NCBI RefSeq assembly: GCF_013393905.1
Contig: NZ_CP040272.1
Coordinates: forward strand, 2,790,001 to 2,854,000
Direction of reading: 5' to 3'
Length of the DNA stretch: 64,000 nt
Source of the DNA: Nostoc sp. C052
GTDB taxonomy: Bacteria; Cyanobacteriota; Cyanobacteriia; Cyanobacteriales; Nostocaceae
Below, in pieces: positions 60,086 to 64,000 of this stretch. Within the stretch, counting starts at the first letter, position 1. Each line of letters starts with the position of its first letter. The translations under genes and the position numbers were made by a program. The notes below the pieces were generated by a model. The model was not told where the DNA came from. It did no database searches and saw only the letters and a list, made by a program, of their open reading frames with translations.

Positions 60086-62704
60086 TTATCCAGTGAATAC
60101 CTCAACTGGTAAACGGCTAAAGGACAACCTTTCATTCTGCACATCTACAAAGATGGTGTTACCGTCGTTGAATTCGCCGCGCAAGATGGATTTAGCAATT
60201 TGCGTTTCTAACTCTCGCTGAATCGCCCGCTTCAATGGACGCGCCCCATATACTGGGTCGTATCCTACTTCGGCTAAAAAGTCAAGTGCAGCATCCGAGA
60301 GTTTGAGGGATATTTTGCGATCGCCCAATCTTTTCCGCAATCTTTCTACTTGCAATAGCACAATTTGCCGCAATTCCTTCTTATCTAAACCGTGGAAGAT
60401 GATGATTTCGTCAATCCGGTTCAGGAATTCTGGACGGAAGCTATTTCGCATCGCTTCCATTACTCGACGGCGCATTTCGTCGTAGTGGTTGTTATCTCCA
60501 GCGACATCAAGAATGTATTGCGAACCGATGTTGCTGGTCATGATGATAATAGCGTTTTTGAAGTCCACCTTATGACCTTGGGCATCAGTAACGCGACCAT
60601 CATCGAGAATTTGCAAGAAGATATTGAAGACATCGGGGTGTGCTTTCTCGATTTCGTCGAAAAGAATTACTGAGTAAGGACGGCGGCGAATAGCTTCTGT
60701 AAGTTGTCCGCCTTCTTCATAACCCACGTATCCCGGAGGCGCACCGATTAAGCGGGAGACGGCGTGTTTCTCCATATACTCCGACATATCGATTCGCACC
60801 AGCGCATCTTCACTATCAAACATGTACGCCGCCAGCGCCTTCGCCAGTTCGGTTTTACCAACACCCGTAGGCCCAAGGAAAATAAAGCTAGCGATGGGAC
60901 GATTGGGATCGGCTAATCCAGCGCGCGATCGCTGAATTGCATCCGCTACAGCTGTGACTGCTTCTTCTTGGCCAATTACCCGGTGGTGCAGTTCATCTTC
61001 TAAATGCAGCAATTTCTCTTTCTCAGATTCCACCAACTTGCTAATCGGAATCCCTGTCCATTTAGAAATAATTTCAGCAATATCAGCTTCGGTGACTTCT
61101 TCTCGTAATAGTGATTTACCACTTCTTTGAGTGCTTGCCAATTCGGCTTCTACTGCTTCTAATTGACGATGCAAACTGGTTAAATTGCCGTATTTCAACT
61201 CAGCAGCGCGGTTAAGGTCATAGTCGCGTTCTGCTTGTTGAATCTCTAAGTTAACCCGTTCAATCTCTTTTTTAACAGACTGAATTTTGTCAATAATATC
61301 TTTTTCAGACTGCCATTGAGTATTCAGTGTTCTTTGTTCTTCTTTGAGATCGGCAATTTCTTTTTCTAATCTTTCTAAGCGTTCACGAGAAGCGGCATCA
61401 CTTTCTTTTTGCAGCGATAGCTTCTCCATTTCCAATTGCAGAATTTTACGATCAATTTCGTCGAGTTCTTCTGGTTTGGAGGTAATCTCCATTTTTAATC
61501 TCGCGGCGGCTTCGTCTACCAAGTCAATGGCTTTATCAGGGAGGAAGCGATCGCTAATATATCGACTCGACAATATTGCTGCTGCAACTAAAGCACTATC
61601 AGAAATCTTCACCCCGTGGTGGTTTTCATAACGTTCTCTCAAGCCGCGCAAAATCGAAATACTATCTTCTACACTGGGCTGATCGACAAAAACTTGCTGG
61701 AAGCGTCTTTCTAATGCCGCATCTTTTTCGATATATTTGCGGTATTCATCCAGGGTTGTTGCCCCAATACAGCGCAATTCGCCCCGCGCCAACATTGGTT
61801 TTAATAAGTTACCAGCATCCATTGCGCCTTGGGTTGCACCAGCCCCAACAACGGTGTGAATTTCATCAATAAATAAAACAATATTGCCGCCAGATTCAGT
61901 AACTTCTTTTAATACTGCTTTCAGGCGTTCTTCAAATTCACCCCGGAATTTTGCCCCTGCAATCAAAGCACCCATATCTAAAGCGATTAGCTTGCGGTCT
62001 TTGAGAGATTGAGGTACATCACCTGCGATAATCCGCTGTGCTAATCCTTCAGCGATCGCAGTTTTACCAACACCCGGTTCGCCAATTAGCACAGGATTAT
62101 TCTTGGTGCGGCGAGAGAGAATTTGCACCGTCCGACGAATCTCATCATCCCGCCCAATCACTGGGTCAAGTTGACCTTTACGGGCGGCTTCTGTGAGATC
62201 ACGTCCGTATTTTTCCAGTGCTTCGTACTTGCCTTCTGGATTTTGGTCGGTCACTTTTTGGCTCCCCCGAATTTGTTTAATAATATTTTTTAGCTTGCCT
62301 TCGTCCAAACCGAATTCTTGGAATAAAGCTTTGCCAAAGCGGTCATCTTTAGCGTAAGCCAGCAATAAGTGTTCAATTGAAATATATTCATCTTGAAACT
62401 CTTTGCGATATCCATCGGCTCGATCTAGAAGTGTATCCAAGCTGCGCCCTAAGTAGACTGAGGTGCTATTACCTGATACTTTTGGCTGACGTTGAAAAAA
62501 TTGTTCAGTGCGATCGCGCAGTTTTTGAAGATTAACACCCGCCTTGGTGAGAATTCCAGTCGCTAGACCATCTTGTTCTAGCAACGCCTTCATCAGGTGT
62601 TCGCTTTCAATTTGCTGTTGTTGATATTGTTTAACAATATCGGGGGTATGGGCGATCGCTTCCCAGGCTTTTTCTGTAAATTGGTTAGGATTAGTAGGTT
62701 GCAT
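60086..62704 (-). CDS. clpB: Chaperone ClpB
   Basis: An 872-residue Hsp100 disaggregase that works with DnaK. The N-domain (about 1-150) is followed by AAA1 with Walker A GEPGVGKT and Walker B VLFIDEIH. The middle coiled coil is at about 405-525 (KLSLQKESDAASRERLERLE). AAA2 has Walker A GPTGVGKT, Walker B VILFDEIEKAH and the sensor-2 region GARPLKRAI. The pore loop YVGYEEGG is in AAA2. Length is normal and it is not ClpC, as the long M-domain is present. Cyanobacteria often carry two clpB paralogues. Confidence 0.96.
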   Translation of the reverse strand: MQPTNPNQFTEKAWEAIAHTPDIVKQYQQQQIESEHLMKALLEQDGLATGILTKAGVNLQKLRDRTEQFFQRQPKVSGNSTSVYLGRSLDTLLDRADGYRKEFQDEYISIEHLLLAYAKDDRFGKALFQEFGLDEGKLKNIIKQIRGSQKVTDQNPEGKYEALEKYGRDLTEAARKGQLDPVIGRDDEIRRTVQILSRRTKNNPVLIGEPGVGKTAIAEGLAQRIIAGDVPQSLKDRKLIALDMGALIAGAKFRGEFEERLKAVLKEVTESGGNIVLFIDEIHTVVGAGATQGAMDAGNLLKPMLARGELRCIGATTLDEYRKYIEKDAALERRFQQVFVDQPSVEDSISILRGLRERYENHHGVKISDSALVAAAILSSRYISDRFLPDKAIDLVDEAAARLKMEITSKPEELDEIDRKILQLEMEKLSLQKESDAASRERLERLEKEIADLKEEQRTLNTQWQSEKDIIDKIQSVKKEIERVNLEIQQAERDYDLNRAAELKYGNLTSLHRQLEAVEAELASTQRSGKSLLREEVTEADIAEIISKWTGIPISKLVESEKEKLLHLEDELHHRVIGQEEAVTAVADAIQRSRAGLADPNRPIASFIFLGPTGVGKTELAKALAAYMFDSEDALVRIDMSEYMEKHAVSRLIGAPPGYVGYEEGGQLTEAIRRRPYSVILFDEIEKAHPDVFNIFLQILDDGRVTDAQGHKVDFKNAIIIMTSNIGSQYILDVAGDNNHYDEMRRRVMEAMRNSFRPEFLNRIDEIIIFHGLDKKELRQIVLLQVERLRKRLGDRKISLKLSDAALDFLAEVGYDPVYGARPLKRAIQRELETQIAKSILRGEFNDGNTIFVDVQNERLSFSRLPVEVFTG

Positions 62705-63340
62705 AGGCTTTTTCAGGAACGTAGAGGCGCAGTAGCTTATCAGAGGCTACTACCAGAACACCAAGTCAAGTAAATTTCTGTTCTCACATAGATATTGTAA
62801 GAACAGCAGAGCGATCGCCTAGATCGGTGTTCACGTCTTGTAAAAGTCGTATTTTCCCGTACTTCCTATTTCCCATTGGGCAATTCTCAATTATTGTACT
62901 TAACCCTATACCTAAACCTGCATCAAATCGAAATGATCGTTTAGGGGCTTGGCTGTATTCACAACGATGGTTGGCTGATTGTGCGAGATCGCCGCGTAAT
63001 AGCGATTTACAAACTCTCTTGCTGTATCAATGTGGCTGTTCTGATTGATAATTGTCAAAAGCGATTGAGTAAGTACGATACCTGACTTTTGACGGGATGT
63101 GGAAAAGTCAGAGGGAGTGGGGTGTAGTGAGTAATGAGTAAGGAAAAAATTGCTGTCTTCGGAGCGGGCCGTTAGCAAGAGTGCGATCGCCAAGAGCGTT
63201 CCGTAGCAAAGATGTGGTGAGAAATCCGGGTAAGATTGGGTATTTACTCATTACTCATTTCTCATTACTCATTTCTCTCCTGCTCCCACACAGAGTTACC
63301 ATAATCCCAGGTCGCCTAGTAGATGCTGAAAATGATCATA
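62705..63340. other. Intergenic region with tandem TTACTCA repeats
   Basis: Upstream of clpB. GTAGTGAGTAATGAGTAAGG (63124-63143) and TTACTCATTACTCATTTCTC (63244-63263) are inverted copies. A minus-strand frame at 62912-63193 has no recognisable family and overlaps these repeats, so I did not annotate it. Confidence 0.4.
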
Positions 63341-63537
63341 GGTGTCAACTTAAGCTGGAAATAGCTTATCTGTCGGCTTCCATGCCCGCCCGGAAATAAA
63401 TTTTCGGGCTAATAGCTTAAGTCTACTGAAGTAGACTGGAGATTTTTGGCGAGATTTAGTCATCTTCAGATGACTTTAGTTATGAGACGGGAATTTCAAT
63501 TCCCGGCGGACGAGCGGTTTCACGTTAAGTTGACACC
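63341..63537. repeat. Structured 197-bp element with 13-bp terminal inverted repeats
   Basis: GGTGTCAACTTAA (63341-63353) and TTAAGTTGACACC (63525-63537) are perfect inverted ends. Between them lie at least four hairpins: GCCCG...TTTTCGGGC, AGTCTACTGAAGTAGACT, AGTCATCTTCAGATGACT and ACGGGAATTTCAATTCCCG. It has no frame and ends 8 bp before the next gene. It looks like a MITE or a mobile structured RNA. Confidence 0.65.
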
Positions 63538-63545
63538 AATGGAAA

Positions 63546-63914
63546 ATGATTGACCCCTACGACTTTGAAGATGATGACTTTGACTTTGAGGATGAAGATT
63601 TCTTGAAAATAAAACCCATCAGCCAAATGAGCGAAGGGGAAAAGCTACAGCGATTTAAGCGGTTCTTCGACAGCAGCAGCCGTGCGATGTTGCAAGACTG
63701 TCTATTTCGTATCGTCGATTACGAAGATGGTACGGGTACGTTAGAAATTCTTTGCCCTAATGAAGTCGTAAGGCAACGCCTTTCCAAGAAAAAGCGCAAA
63801 ATTACCAATAACATCAACACCTGCTGGAGTCATATCAGATGGTTTTCGCTATGTGTCCAGCAAGATAATGAGTTGCATTGCCAGAAGTTTACCCGTAATG
63901 GTGATTTGGTTTAG
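63546..63914 (+). CDS. Acidic-N-terminus small hypothetical protein
   Basis: A 122-residue protein. The first 20 residues are almost entirely Asp/Glu/Phe (DPYDFEDDDFDFEDEDF), followed by SQMSEGEKLQRFKRFFD, a strand-rich centre (DGTGTLEILCPNEVVRQRL) and the tail QQDNELHCQKFTRNGDLV. No family is recognised; codon use and composition look genuine. The structured element ends 8 bp upstream, so the leader or promoter of this gene derives from it. Confidence 0.6.
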   Translation: MIDPYDFEDDDFDFEDEDFLKIKPISQMSEGEKLQRFKRFFDSSSRAMLQDCLFRIVDYEDGTGTLEILCPNEVVRQRLSKKKRKITNNINTCWSHIRWFSLCVQQDNELHCQKFTRNGDLV

Positions 63915-64000
63915 GGGACTGGGGAAGAAATCAATTCAAAATTCAAAATTCAAAATTAAAGAACTTCTGCCTCCTCTTTCTCAATGACTAATGACTAATG

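Noticed and set aside
62912..63193. 93-codon minus-strand frame upstream of clpB
   Set aside because: Its N-terminal half is translated TTACTCA repeats and a HIP1 site; no family is recognised and there is no ribosome-binding site that I could defend.

Overview
The window comes from a filamentous, Nostoc-like cyanobacterium. The evidence is the very frequent HIP1 palindrome (GCGATCGC), G-rich heptamer repeats, many short palindromic dispersed repeats, and cyanobacterial gene sets such as acpP-fabF-tkt, pstS-C-A-B-B', CPP1/DUF3353, DUF3318, DUF2811, DUF4168 and an ssl1498-type light-harvesting-like protein. I saw no rRNA or tRNA gene.

1-11.2 kb is housekeeping: hemL (cut by the window edge), hisIE, an MFS exporter, an OmpR-type regulator, a CPP1-like J-domain membrane protein, a HAD phosphatase, a 4-hydroxyphenylpyruvate dioxygenase, an SDR enzyme, and a zinc-ribbon/NYN/LOTUS protein likely to act on RNA. 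11.3-17 kb is a high-affinity phosphate operon read on the minus strand (pstS, pstC, pstA, pstB, second pstB) behind a five-unit Pho-box-like array. 17-25.5 kb holds a CHASE2 histidine kinase, small secreted proteins, a retropepsin-like two-gene cassette, a NarL-type regulator and a SpoIIM/RDD membrane-protein cluster. 25.5-32 kb has a ClC channel, a 2H-phosphoesterase-like protein, holA behind a G-rich minisatellite, and a carotenoid-type FAD oxidoreductase.

32-39.3 kb is the accessory part: a lone ABC substrate-binding lipoprotein, a MITE, an ORF-less group II intron, an IS5-family element, two intact-length CRISPR repeats, cas1-cas2, and relics (RelE-like fragment, frameshifted small gene, decayed ISL3 transposase). 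Read together, the intron sits inside a degenerate third CRISPR repeat. The IS sits inside the adjoining spacer: removing it and one ATT duplication leaves a 36-nt spacer, against 35 nt for the intact one. The region is therefore a short CRISPR array broken twice by mobile elements and terminating just before its own adaptation genes. No effector cas genes are in the window.

39.7-64 kb returns to core functions: a light-harvesting-like protein behind a promoter with an operator palindrome, a diiron MBL-fold protein, a GT-C-like membrane protein, a VapC-type toxin-antitoxin pair, the acpP-fabF-tkt operon, an HdrB-like CCG protein, lpxD, and a radical SAM protein with a second cysteine cluster. 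After these come a SMI1/KNR4 gene cleanly split by an IS630-family element, a BaiN-type flavoprotein, a SRPBCC protein, a GT2 glycosyltransferase, clpB, and a structured 197-bp palindromic element directly upstream of a small acidic protein.
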